Shown one piece after another: positions 18,459-26,935 of a DNA stretch of 64,000 nt. The DNA is from Clostridium lacusfryxellense (GTDB taxonomy: Bacteria; Bacillota; Clostridia; Clostridiales; Clostridiaceae), in contig NZ_JAHLEB010000014.1 in assembly GCF_018861735.1 (NCBI RefSeq), positions 1 to 64,000 of the forward strand, in the 5' to 3' direction. Under the pieces are notes generated by a model that had not been told where the DNA came from, did not search any database, and saw only the letters and a list, made by a program, of their open reading frames with translations. Both the position numbers and the translations under genes were made by a program. Position 1 is the stretch's first letter. Each line of letters begins with the position of its first letter.

Positions 18459-19325
18459 TTATAATCTCCTGTATTCCTCTTGCCTATATTTATGTTTGCC
18501 GCTTAGTGCAAAATTAATATCCTCTAATAACTTGTTTTTATCTCCTGGTAATGTTCCTGATAGTGCCATATAATTTGAAGCATGGTTGCTTCTAAATATA
18601 CAGTTAGTGACTTTTACATTTTGCAAAAACTCTCTTAGCTCAAGCATTATTTGTTCTGGTGTTAACACATGAAAGACGCCCTTTTGTATATCATCATATA
18701 TTGGAGTTCCAGGCTCCAACATTAAGGTTAAAAAACCTACATAATCTGGATTTATAGCACTTATAAGTTTTGCAGATTCTATAGCGTTCTCACTAATTTT
18801 TCCTCTGCCTCCTATTCCCGATATCAAGGTGGTTGATAACTTTATTCCACTTTCTTTAACCTTGCACCCTGCCATAATCATCATCTTGGCAGTTACACCT
18901 TTATTTATACTTTTTAATATCTCATTACTTCCAGATTCAACTCCAAGATACAAAATTCCAACACCAAGATCTTTAAGCTGACGAAGTTCCTCTAATGATT
19001 TTGTTAAAATATCATTAGTAGTAGCATAAATACCCACCCGCTGGCATAGTGGAAATAACTCTTTTATCTTTAATAAAATTAATTCTAATTTACTAGTTTC
19101 AAGCACCAAAGCATCCCCATCAGCTAGAAATATTCTTTTTACAACTCCATAGTCTAATTTAGCCTGCTCAAGATCTGCAATAATATCTTCTAAATCACGT
19201 ATTCTAAACTTCTTTTCCTTATACATACCACAGAAGCTACATCCATTATGTGAGCAACCAATTGTAACTTGTACTATAAGACTATTCGCCTCACTAGGTG
19301 GCCTATAAACTACTCCTTCATACAT
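18459..19325 (-). CDS. Radical SAM protein with a CX4CX2C motif
   Basis: This 288-289-residue protein looks like a radical S-adenosylmethionine enzyme. The cluster-binding cysteines read GCSHNGCSFC, a CX4CX2C spacing rather than the usual CX3CX2C. GDALVLETSKL and the Gly-rich GVGILYLGVESGS fit the radical SAM TIM barrel. The reaction is unknown; relatives annotated only as radical SAM proteins are common in clostridia. Two ATGs adjoin (19328 and 19325), and the nearest GGAG is about 13 bases away, so initiation may be weak. A GC-rich hairpin lies just upstream. Confidence 0.8.
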   Translation of the reverse strand: MYEGVVYRPPSEANSLIVQVTIGCSHNGCSFCGMYKEKKFRIRDLEDIIADLEQAKLDYGVVKRIFLADGDALVLETSKLELILLKIKELFPLCQRVGIYATTNDILTKSLEELRQLKDLGVGILYLGVESGSNEILKSINKGVTAKMMIMAGCKVKESGIKLSTTLISGIGGRGKISENAIESAKLISAINPDYVGFLTLMLEPGTPIYDDIQKGVFHVLTPEQIMLELREFLQNVKVTNCIFRSNHASNYMALSGTLPGDKNKLLEDINFALSGKHKYRQEEYRRL

Positions 19326-19365
19326 CATCTATAATCTTCATCTCCTAACTGCCCCTTGACCTGCC

Positions 19366-19395
19366 CCCCCACGCTGAAAAGCCGTGGGGGTCTTT
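19366..19395 (-). repeat. GC-rich hairpin resembling an IS200/IS605 end
   Basis: CCCCCACG pairs with CGTGGGGG across a CTGAAAAGC loop. Read on the minus strand, the hairpin is followed by GGCAGGTCAAGGGGCAG. Its very high GC content stands out from the surrounding DNA. Subterminal hairpins of this appearance, followed by a TCAA-like junction, mark right ends of IS605-group elements, but no transposase or TnpB frame is present. It could be a solitary end or simply a leader hairpin. Confidence 0.4.
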
Positions 19396-19462
19396 AACAT
19401 TACATAGATATCTATCGTAAATACTCCTCTAAGTATATCATATGACTTTCTAGAAAAATAAA

Positions 19463-19494
19463 ACATCTACCTATATTTTTTAATAGGTGTTTTT
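19463..19494. terminator. Possible bidirectional terminator
   Basis: ACCTAT and ATAGGT enclose a T-rich loop, and the stem is extended by flanking A and T runs. On the minus strand it lies downstream of the HD-domain gene and element A. Confidence 0.4.
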
Positions 19495-19540
19495 TGAATA
19501 TACGTTCTTGCGCCGTTCTCGAAATATAACCTTTATCATT

Positions 19541-19727
19541 AAAAGTATATATTGTGTAAACAACATTTGAACAAGCCTTAGTAATTCTTAATTTATTTTA
19601 TTTAGAGCTACGTTTAGAAAAATGCGTGTTTGAGCGAAGCGAGTTCGCATTTTTTAGTAGCTCTAAATAAAATAAATTCTAGAATTACTTGGCGAAGTGA
19701 AACGTTGTTGTAACAATATATACTTTT
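19541..19727. repeat. Palindromic element A, copy 2
   Basis: This 187-base element is bounded by the same perfect 14-base inverted repeat as the copy at 2703-2886. Its arms pair almost continuously: AGTAATTCTTAATTTATTTT against AAAATAAATTCTAGAATTAC, then TTTAGAGCTA against TAGCTCTAAA, then AAAAATGCG against CGCATTTTT. The loop is TGTTTGAGCGAAGCGAGTT. It starts 12 bases beyond the stop codon of the HD-domain gene, so it could be transcribed as a long hairpin RNA. Confidence 0.85.
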
Positions 19728-19738
19728 ATTTATAAAGC

Positions 19739-20365
19739 TTACTTTGACGACAACTCCTCTTCACATATCTGAATGAAAGATTCAATACTTTCCTTTTCTC
19801 CTTTTATTTTTTCCTCAGTCATCTCACCTCTACCAAGCCTATCACACTCTGATAACAATGCAATTTCTTTAATAGATATATCTTGCGACATTTTATTTAC
19901 ATCTGCAAATGGTAAACCCTTTGTTACAAAGAGAGTTTGCATATGCCACCTAACTAAAGCTGTAACTCGCTTAATTAACTCCGAATCCTCAGTTATCGAG
20001 CCTAAAAATGTTCTTACAAGTTCAGCCCCTACTTTATCATGATCATAAGATGTTATTTTACCTTTTTTAACTTTTGTAGTCGGTGCCTTCCCTAAATCAT
20101 GTAGTAATGCTCCCCACATAAACGCTCTAGGATTTTCACTAAGATTCTTTACTTTTGCTGCATTATCTACAACTAACATTGTATGTTTCCATACATTGCC
20201 TTCCGGATGATGTAGTGGTGATTGAGGAGTATCCACTAAGTTCCTCAATAAAGTATGTTGATAATCGTCGTAAATGCCCTTACTCGTTATTATTTTATTA
20301 AAATATGTAGATGGCTTCTCATCTTCCATTAAATGACTTTGAAACTCTTCAAATATTTCCACCAT
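19739..20365 (-). CDS. HD-domain phosphohydrolase-like protein
   Basis: This 208-residue protein carries an HD metal-binding domain. The ligands are visible as HHPEGNVWKHTMLVVD, LLHDLGKAPTTK and YDHDKVGAELV. The arrangement resembles the HD domain attached to some tRNA nucleotidyltransferases, but the nucleotidyltransferase domain is absent. HD proteins cleave phosphomonoesters, phosphodiesters or nucleotides, so the substrate here is open. A complete cca gene with its own HD domain lies about 1 kb upstream, so this is a stand-alone relative. Confidence 0.82.
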   Translation of the reverse strand: MVEIFEEFQSHLMEDEKPSTYFNKIITSKGIYDDYQHTLLRNLVDTPQSPLHHPEGNVWKHTMLVVDNAAKVKNLSENPRAFMWGALLHDLGKAPTTKVKKGKITSYDHDKVGAELVRTFLGSITEDSELIKRVTALVRWHMQTLFVTKGLPFADVNKMSQDISIKEIALLSECDRLGRGEMTEEKIKGEKESIESFIQICEEELSSK

Positions 20366-20417
20366 TTATTTATCCCCTCTAGTTTATTATTTTGTCCTTA
20401 CTTTTTTATTATAACAA

Positions 20418-20484
20418 AAAGAGCAAGCAACACTTATCTAAACTATATATCATCATCGTTTAGATAACAACTACTTGCCCTTTA
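20418..20484 (-). terminator. Long-stem terminator
   Basis: AGAGCAAGCAACACTTATCT and the opposing AGATAACAACTACTTGCCCT form an imperfect stem of more than 20 pairs, with GTTTAGAT closing the loop. A T run follows on the minus strand. It lies behind the small gene at 20505. Confidence 0.7.
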
Positions 20485-20504
20485 TGTTAATTTTATTTTA
20501 CTAA

Positions 20505-20678
20505 TTACTCTGACTTATCTCCATTATACTCGCTTTTATTAGTATGAAAAACACTGTCATTATATGCACTTTCTTCAATAGTTTGAACAATTTGATTTTT
20601 CGAAGTTTTATCTTGTTTTGTAGCCTTATTGATATAATTACGTGAATTTTCTTTCTTAGCTTGCTTTTCATCCATCAT
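20505..20678 (-). CDS. Small hydrophilic protein of unknown function
   Basis: This is a 57-residue, Lys/Asn/Ser-rich soluble protein (MMDEKQAKKENSRNYINKAT at the start) with no recognisable domain and probably little fixed structure. The ATG at 20678 has a perfect AAGGAGG eight bases upstream. It begins 14 bases after the second DUF1292 gene ends, so the two form an operon. Confidence 0.55.
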   Translation of the reverse strand: MMDEKQAKKENSRNYINKATKQDKTSKNQIVQTIEESAYNDSVFHTNKSEYNGDKSE

Positions 20679-20691
20679 GTAAAAAACCTCC

Positions 20692-20925
20692 TTATTGTTG
20701 TTCACTATACTTTTGTAATACTTTCTTAAACTCTGCTCCCTGTCCTACGGATGTGTATTCCATTTGCCCATTAACTAGAACTGACTTATAAGCATATGCC
20801 TCATCTGAATCCTTAGGACCAACTATAACGTAATCAGTCCCGTCCACTCTAATTGCATCAATCATTTCTAAGTCCACTTTTTCACCATTTTCATTTAATA
20901 CAGTAATTATTTCATTAGTTTTCAT
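20692..20925 (-). CDS. DUF1292 family protein (second of two)
   Basis: This 77-residue acidic protein is paralogous to the one at 17039-17281. Shared features are EIITVLNENGEKVDLEMID, the YVIVGP strand and a YKSVLVNGQMEY segment. The ATG at 20925 is seven bases from GAAGG. Function is unknown, as for the rest of the family. Confidence 0.8.
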   Translation of the reverse strand: MKTNEIITVLNENGEKVDLEMIDAIRVDGTDYVIVGPKDSDEAYAYKSVLVNGQMEYTSVGQGAEFKKVLQKYSEQQ

Positions 20926-21154
20926 AGTCACACCTTCTTTCGAATAATAGACATTTTCAAATAAATAGAGAGAAAGTCAATTTATTTTTACATGCTTTAT
21001 TATTTTGTGCCTAAGTAACTGTTTTATACCAAGTTTTTATAATAACCCAAAACAAAATATCCTATGAAGTTTCTCCTGCGTGACTCGAAATAAGAGCTTA
21101 AAACGTGAAATTCCATTTGTATATATTCTCATTATATAAATGCAACGCTCCATC

Positions 21155-21189
21155 AAAAAAACTCCCTCAAACTTTAAGTATGAGGGAGT
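21155..21189 (-). terminator. Terminator after cca
   Basis: ACTCCCTCA pairs with TGAGGGAGT. The minus-strand reading ends in seven T residues directly behind the cca stop codon. Confidence 0.85.
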
Positions 21190-21200
21190 AAAAATATACT

Positions 21201-22589
21201 TCAATTTTTCAAATATTCATCAACAAGTATAGATAAAAGTTCCTCTTTAGTGTTAATATCTGGATTTTCTAATACTTTTTCTAAAAGAAATTTAAGCATA
21301 TCACCTATTTCTCCACTTGGCTTAAGTGAAAATTCTTTTATCAAATCTGTACCGTTTATCACCAAGTCCTTTATAGATAAAGGAACTTTAGATTCTAAAA
21401 TTGCTTTTACTTTATCTTCTACCTTATCAATTTCTTTTACTCTATCACTTTTTACTGCTCCTATTTTAGCCAAAAGTGAACCTATAGCATCTGCTCTTTG
21501 TAATGCAAACAGGTCACCAATTAAATCCTCTCCAACTCTATTAATAAGGCGTTTTACAGATGAATCGGTTGGTTTTGTAAGTACATTCATATGTTCCCTT
21601 ACTAATATACTGATTTCATTTATACTTTGATTGTCAAATCTAAGACGTGTAAGTATTTGATGCGTTATTATAACACCTCTTTTATTATGACCATAAAAAT
21701 GACCTATCCCATCCTCTCCTAGCGTAAAGCAAGATGGTTTAGCAATGTCATGTAATAACGCTGCTACTCTTAAATTAAGTCTTGGTGGACATTTTTCCAC
21801 AACTGCTAGAGTATGATTAAATATATCTTTATCATGGTGAGGGTTTCTCTGATTGAATCCTACTTCTAATTGAAGTTCTGGTAATATAATTTCTAATAGT
21901 CTCGTTTCTTCAAGTAACTTTAGCGCTTTTGTTGTATTATTGGATATTAGCATTTTACATAATTCATCTCTAATTCTTTCATAACTTATATTTACTATAA
22001 GTTTATAATTTAATTTTATAGCCATCATTGTTTTTTCTTCTATATCAAAATTAAGGTTCGCAGAAAAACGAATAGCCCTAAGCATTCTTAGAGCATCCTC
22101 TTGGAACCTTTTATTAGGCTCACCGACGGCTCTAATTATCTTGTTTTCTAAATCTTTTACCCCACTAAAATAATCTATAAGACCATCTTGCTCGTTAAAA
22201 GCTAATGCATTTATTGTGAAATCACGTCTGGCTAAGTCTTCTTTTAAATTTAAAACGAAAGTTACACCACTAGGCCTTCTACTATCTAGGTATTCACCAT
22301 CTATTCTATATGTTGTGACTTCATAACTTTCTCCACTTATCATAACAGTAACAGTTCCATGTTTTAAACCTGTTGGCACCGTTTTATTAAAGAGTTTAAT
22401 AACTTCCTCAGGTAATGCATTAGTTGTTATATCGTAGTCTTTAGGCACAGCTGTACCAATTTTATAATCACGTACACTTCCACCTACTACATAGGCTTCA
22501 AATCCACTATTTTTCAAAGTATTTAAAATTATTTTTACCTCACTTGGCAAAACTATAAAATATTTATCTATTATATTATCTTTAGTCAT
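21201..22589 (-). CDS. cca: CCA tRNA nucleotidyltransferase / poly(A) polymerase family
   Basis: This 462-residue class II nucleotidyltransferase adds or repairs the 3' CCA of tRNAs. The head domain shows VVGGSVRDYKIG and the catalytic DYDITTNA, and RRDFTINALAF follows. The neck/body carries the RNA-binding EDALRMLRAIRF segment. An HD domain (LLHDIAKPSCFTL, HFYGHNKRG) sits in the C-terminal half. AAAGGTG precedes the ATG. It could instead be a poly(A) polymerase, since the two are hard to separate by motif; a single gene of this kind in clostridia is normally CCA-adding. Confidence 0.9.
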   Translation of the reverse strand: MTKDNIIDKYFIVLPSEVKIILNTLKNSGFEAYVVGGSVRDYKIGTAVPKDYDITTNALPEEVIKLFNKTVPTGLKHGTVTVMISGESYEVTTYRIDGEYLDSRRPSGVTFVLNLKEDLARRDFTINALAFNEQDGLIDYFSGVKDLENKIIRAVGEPNKRFQEDALRMLRAIRFSANLNFDIEEKTMMAIKLNYKLIVNISYERIRDELCKMLISNNTTKALKLLEETRLLEIILPELQLEVGFNQRNPHHDKDIFNHTLAVVEKCPPRLNLRVAALLHDIAKPSCFTLGEDGIGHFYGHNKRGVIITHQILTRLRFDNQSINEISILVREHMNVLTKPTDSSVKRLINRVGEDLIGDLFALQRADAIGSLLAKIGAVKSDRVKEIDKVEDKVKAILESKVPLSIKDLVINGTDLIKEFSLKPSGEIGDMLKFLLEKVLENPDINTKEELLSILVDEYLKN

Positions 22590-22613
22590 TTATATCACCT
22601 TTCATTTGTATTT

Positions 22614-23477
22614 CTAAATATACATGGCTATAGGTATAATTTCAATTACAGGTTCATTTACCTCTAATTGTTTTGAATCATAATCCTGAATTAAATTTGT
22701 ATCCTTTAAAAATCTATTTTTGAATTCTTGAAAATACTCCTCATCTAAATAATCAAAATATGTGCCACTAAGTAAACTATTTGTATTAACTTCATTTTCC
22801 TTAGGAATTTTCACTACTTTTCCAAGAACAGTGATTCTTGCACCCTCAATATAATCTAAATTATCGGCCATATGTTTTATCTCTAACGGAACTATAACTT
22901 TTGTATTACTATTTCCTATAGTACCACTAATAAATTTTATACATTTCTCAGCTTTGCAACATACCATATCATCTTTTAGGATTTTTAAAACTTGTCTCTT
23001 AACTTTATTTTCTTGACTTTCAACACCAGCATCTGAAGGTTCTGGTGAAAAAGCAAGTTGCATTTCCATAACCCTGATTATATCTTCTATATATTCTAAA
23101 ACCGGATTTTTGTACAATTCTCCTGTAAACTGAACAAAATCAAATTCATTTATATTCTTTACATCCGTCTCATTATTTATAATCTTTAACATACTTTGTT
23201 CATTTAATATGCCTTTTAATCTGGACAGTATCGTTATCGCAATTGAAACCTTTTCTTCGATCTTTTGTGACGTGAATTCATTAAGAAGTTGAACGTTTAA
23301 GTCCCCTTGCCTTATTTTACCACAAGTAAGTTCATATAATGGTGTATTTGTACTAATAGTTAGTAGCTTTCTAGTCGATTCACTTTTAATTTCGGCAAAC
23401 TCTTCTATGACTATTGTATATAAATTATTTATCATACCTTCATTAAAGTATAAGGGGATAAGTGCTCTATTATCCAT
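22614..23477 (-). CDS. Uncharacterised protein, DUF6414-like
   Basis: This soluble protein of 287 residues starts DNRALIPLYFNEGMINNLYT and has a C-terminal beta-rich part with EGARITVLGKVVKIPKEN. The opening that names a short list of coat-like strands and the GKVV segment remind me of DUF6414 proteins, but I hold this only as a resemblance. No catalytic motif is visible. It lies 24 bases upstream of cca on the same strand with a GGAGG ribosome site, so it may be co-transcribed with cca. Confidence 0.5.
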   Translation of the reverse strand: MDNRALIPLYFNEGMINNLYTIVIEEFAEIKSESTRKLLTISTNTPLYELTCGKIRQGDLNVQLLNEFTSQKIEEKVSIAITILSRLKGILNEQSMLKIINNETDVKNINEFDFVQFTGELYKNPVLEYIEDIIRVMEMQLAFSPEPSDAGVESQENKVKRQVLKILKDDMVCCKAEKCIKFISGTIGNSNTKVIVPLEIKHMADNLDYIEGARITVLGKVVKIPKENEVNTNSLLSGTYFDYLDEEYFQEFKNRFLKDTNLIQDYDSKQLEVNEPVIEIIPIAMYI

Positions 23478-23560
23478 ATTTATATACCTCCAATAATTAT
23501 ACTTCCTAACTAGTTTATATTAATTTCTATAATTTAGAACAATATGATTATATTTAAAGG

Positions 23561-24763
23561 TTATTTTTTCAAAAACACCGATTTAGTAACTATTGTTTCA
23601 CCATAACGCTTTCTTAAACTATCTATAGTTTTGTCTATTGCCCTTTTCTTTTTATCACCATCATTATCAATATCGAAAATTGATGTTTGTTTAAAATTAT
23701 CCTGGGCTAAATTATTAAGAGAAACCCCTAGTAGCCTTATTGGCTCTCCTCTCCATAACTCATCAAAAAGAATTTTTACGGTTTTTAGTATCTCATCCGT
23801 TAAGTCTGTGGAATTCTTTAAAGTCGTGCTACGAGAGTAATCAATAAATTCATGGTTCCTTATAGTTATACTAATACAGTAACAGCTTTTTTTTAAATAT
23901 CTTAGTCTAGTTGATGTATTTTCCACTAGTCCTAGTAACACTGTGTAAGCATCACTTTTATTTCTAATATCATCAGCTAGTGTAGTTGAATTGCTTATTC
24001 CTTTTACTTCACGTTTATCTGATTTCACCTCTCTATCATCTATACCATTTGCATACTTCCACATCAAACTCCCACTACTTTTAAAGTGGTATTCTAAAAA
24101 TTGAGCATCATATCTTGCTAAATCTCCTATAGTAAATATATTCAAATTATTCAGCCTCGGAACAGACCTCTTACCAACCATGAAAAGTTCCCCAACTGGA
24201 AGGTGCCACAATTTTTTTTGTATTTCATTTTTATAAAGAGTATGTACTCTATCAGGTTTTTCAAAATCAGATGCCATCTTCGATAAAAGTTTAACATCCG
24301 ACATACCTATATTAACTGTAAATCCAAGTTCTAACTTTATTCTCTCCTTAATGTCATATGCTAACTTAAGTGCGTCTTCACTTGAAGTATTATAACTTGT
24401 TACATCTAAATAACACTCATCTATAGAAAACTTTTCAACAAAAGGGGTATAGTCTTCGAAAACATTTCTCATACTTATGCTACACATCTCATATAGCCTA
24501 AAATCTGGAGGAACTACTACAAGGTTAGGACATTTTTTTCTTGCAGTAAATAAGCTTTCCCCTGTTATTATTCCACTTTTTTTAGCTGTCATAGATTTTG
24601 CTAACACAACGCCTCTTCGGGATTCCTCATCCCCACCTATTACTGATGCTACATTCCTTAGATCAATATCTTCACCTTTCCTTAGTTTATCTGCAGCACT
24701 CCAAGAAAGAAATGCCGAATTTACATCTATGTGAAATATAAGCTTTTCATTAATTTTAATCAT
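23561..24763 (-). CDS. dinB: Y-family DNA polymerase (Pol IV/DinB-like)
   Basis: Error-prone translesion polymerase of 400 residues. The catalytic carboxylates are in place: D13 (HIDVNSAFLSW) and D115-E116 (FSIDECYLD). The finger motif RRGVVLAKSMTAKKSGI and the helix-hairpin-helix region (LFMVGKRSVPRLNNLNIFTI) follow. QTSIFD near the C-terminus could be a sliding-clamp-binding peptide. Several motif residues differ from standard DinB, so the protein may belong to a UmuC-like clostridial branch. No LexA box was evident by eye upstream. Confidence 0.88.
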   Translation of the reverse strand: MIKINEKLIFHIDVNSAFLSWSAADKLRKGEDIDLRNVASVIGGDEESRRGVVLAKSMTAKKSGIITGESLFTARKKCPNLVVVPPDFRLYEMCSISMRNVFEDYTPFVEKFSIDECYLDVTSYNTSSEDALKLAYDIKERIKLELGFTVNIGMSDVKLLSKMASDFEKPDRVHTLYKNEIQKKLWHLPVGELFMVGKRSVPRLNNLNIFTIGDLARYDAQFLEYHFKSSGSLMWKYANGIDDREVKSDKREVKGISNSTTLADDIRNKSDAYTVLLGLVENTSTRLRYLKKSCYCISITIRNHEFIDYSRSTTLKNSTDLTDEILKTVKILFDELWRGEPIRLLGVSLNNLAQDNFKQTSIFDIDNDGDKKKRAIDKTIDSLRKRYGETIVTKSVFLKK

Positions 24764-24854
24764 CTAATCTCATCCTTTATATAATTTATATCTAAGATAC
24801 TATTTATTATAAATATTTTACCCATATAAATATTATATAACAATTCTAAAGTAA

Positions 24855-24892
24855 AAAAGCAATTTATCCTTAATTAAGGATAAATTGCTTTG
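24855..24892 (-). terminator. Terminator after ptsI
   Basis: AAGCAATTTATCCTTAA and its perfect complement TTAAGGATAAATTGCTT form a 17-base-pair palindrome, with a T run on the minus strand. It lies just downstream of ptsI. Confidence 0.85.
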
Positions 24893-24931
24893 ATTAAAAT
24901 GCTTTAATAAAATATTTTTTAAATTTATTTA

Positions 24932-26638
24932 TTACTTAAGATTAGCTTTTATATACCCCTTTATTTCATCTGCTTCTCCAAATGATAATATAGGTCCAGA
25001 TAACTTTTGACACTCCTCAAAACTAGAATTTGTAATAGTCTTACGTGCTCTTAATATTGAGGAAGCACTCATACTAAATTCATCTAATCCAAATCCAAGT
25101 AGTACAGGGATAAGATTTGTGTCTCCAGCCATTTCACCACACATATTTACTTTTATTCCGGCTTTATGACCATTGTCTATTACAGTTTTTATAAGTCTTA
25201 AAACTGCTGGATGATAAAAATCATATAAATATGATATCTTCTCATTCATTCTGTCAACTGCTAATGTATATTGAATTAAATCGTTAGTACCAATGCTGAA
25301 GAAGTCTACCTCTTTAGCTAGTACATCTGACATTACTGCAGCAGATGGTATTTCAATCATAATACCTACTTCAAGATTTTCATCAAATACTACGCCCTCT
25401 GATTTAAGTTCACTTTTACACTGCTCAAGTAGTTTTTTAGCCATTCTAAGTTCCTGGATATTACATATCATAGGGAACATGACTTTAAGCTTGCCGTACG
25501 CAGATGCCCTTACTAATGCTCTTAATTGAGTTATAAATATATCTGTTCTATCAAGGCAAAGTCTAATTGCTCTATAGCCCAAAAATGGATTCATTTCCTC
25601 GTCCATTGGTAAGTAATTCAATTTCTTGTCTCCACCAATATCTAAAGTTCTTATAATAACAGGTTTTCCATTCATCTTTTCAAGAACGGATTTATATTCT
25701 TCAAACTGTTCTTCTTCTGTTGGAAGAGCATCTTTTGACATATATAAAAACTCTGTTCTAAATAACCCTATACCTTCTGCTCCATTTTTAAGCACAGCTT
25801 CTACATCTGCTGTAGATCCTATATTTGCCGCAAGCTCTACTGTTTTTCCATCAGTTGTTGTGGAAGCCATTTGAGCATATTTACCTAACTGATTTTTTAA
25901 TTCAATGAATTCTATTTGAAGTTTCTTATAATCAGTTAGAGTTTTCTCATCAGGATTAACAATAATTATACCTTCTTCTCCATCAACGATAAGTAAATCT
26001 CCATCTTTAATTATTCGAATACCAGTACCTGCACCTACAACAGCAGGTAATTCTAAAGACCTTGCAATAATAGAAGTATGAGCAGTTCTACCTCCTATTT
26101 CAGTCACAAATGCTAATATTTTAGCTTTATCTATCTGCGCTGTATCTGATGGTGTAAGGTCTTTTGCTACTAATATACATTCATCTTCAATTTCTGCTAT
26201 TGAAGCAACTTTTATTCCCATTAATATGTTTAATACTCTTTTGCTTACATCTCTAATATCTGCAGCTCTCTCAGTCATATATTCATTATCCATATTTTCA
26301 AATATAGCTGCTGTTTCTGTGGCAACAGTTTGTAGTGAGAATTCAGCATTAAATTTATCATCACTAATTTTCTTTTGAATAGATCCTATAAATTCTGGAT
26401 CTTCAAGCATACATAAATGTGCTTCAAATATTTCAGCCTTTTCACTTCCTAGCTTTTCTATTACACCTTCGATTACTTTTTTAAGATCAGTAATCGACTG
26501 CTCTAACGCATTATTAAACCTAATTAATTCTTTCTCAACATCCAATACCTTGCTTTCTTTTACTTGTGCAACTTCTTCCCTAATAACTAACGCTTTACCT
26601 ATTGCTATTCCATGTGATACACCTATTGCTTTTAACAT
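24932..26638 (-). CDS. ptsI: PTS enzyme I (phosphoenolpyruvate-protein phosphotransferase)
   Basis: Enzyme I takes phosphate from PEP and passes it to HPr, the first step of all PTS sugar uptake. This 568-residue protein has the swivelling phospho-His domain with GGRTAHTSIIARS (active His187) and the PEP-binding barrel with LFRTEFLYM, NPFLGYRAIRL, FSIGTNDLIQYT and NMCGEMAGD. Length and motif order match the family. It is the last gene of the crr-ptsH-ptsI operon, with 11 bases between ptsH and its start, and is followed by a terminator. Confidence 0.96.
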   Translation of the reverse strand: MLKAIGVSHGIAIGKALVIREEVAQVKESKVLDVEKELIRFNNALEQSITDLKKVIEGVIEKLGSEKAEIFEAHLCMLEDPEFIGSIQKKISDDKFNAEFSLQTVATETAAIFENMDNEYMTERAADIRDVSKRVLNILMGIKVASIAEIEDECILVAKDLTPSDTAQIDKAKILAFVTEIGGRTAHTSIIARSLELPAVVGAGTGIRIIKDGDLLIVDGEEGIIIVNPDEKTLTDYKKLQIEFIELKNQLGKYAQMASTTTDGKTVELAANIGSTADVEAVLKNGAEGIGLFRTEFLYMSKDALPTEEEQFEEYKSVLEKMNGKPVIIRTLDIGGDKKLNYLPMDEEMNPFLGYRAIRLCLDRTDIFITQLRALVRASAYGKLKVMFPMICNIQELRMAKKLLEQCKSELKSEGVVFDENLEVGIMIEIPSAAVMSDVLAKEVDFFSIGTNDLIQYTLAVDRMNEKISYLYDFYHPAVLRLIKTVIDNGHKAGIKVNMCGEMAGDTNLIPVLLGFGLDEFSMSASSILRARKTITNSSFEECQKLSGPILSFGEADEIKGYIKANLK

Positions 26639-26649
26639 TTTTACTCCTC

Positions 26650-26913
26650 CTATTTAACAAGTCCTTCTTCTATAACCTTTACCATAGCTACTGCAGCTGC
26701 TTCTTCATCTACTCCAGTAGTTTTTATTATTAATTCATCATTTTTAATTGCCGCCATACACATTATAGCTACTATACTTTTCGCATTATACTCATTACCA
26801 TCTTTTACTATAAGAACTTCTGATTTAAATTTAGAAGCCTCCTTAACTACCGTTAATGCTGGTCTTGCATGTATTCCAGTTTCACTTTTTACTATTGCTT
26901 TCTTTTCCATCAT
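26650..26913 (-). CDS. ptsH: PTS phosphocarrier protein HPr
   Basis: HPr relays phosphate from enzyme I to the sugar-specific IIA domains. The 87-residue protein has the catalytic His15 (SETGIHARPA) and the regulatory Ser46 (EYNAKSIVAIM) at their standard positions, so it can also serve HPr kinase-dependent catabolite repression. It lies between crr and ptsI. Confidence 0.95.
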   Translation of the reverse strand: MMEKKAIVKSETGIHARPALTVVKEASKFKSEVLIVKDGNEYNAKSIVAIMCMAAIKNDELIIKTTGVDEEAAAVAMVKVIEEGLVK

Positions 26914-26935
26914 AATATAAATGCTCCTTTTATTA

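Larger units (their letters stand above)
19329..19738. other. Intergenic region holding a GC-rich hairpin and element A
   Basis: The 410 bases between the radical SAM gene and the HD-domain gene contain the GC-rich hairpin (19366-19395), a hairpin with T runs near 19463-19494 (ACCTAT pairing with ATAGGT), and a full element A (19541-19727). No coding sequence is apparent. Confidence 0.6.

Noticed and set aside
21065-21115. Possible fourth copy of element B
   Set aside because: TTTCTCCTGCG and ACTCGAAATAAG resemble the reverse of the right arm, but the match is short and gapped and there is no core, so I do not list it.
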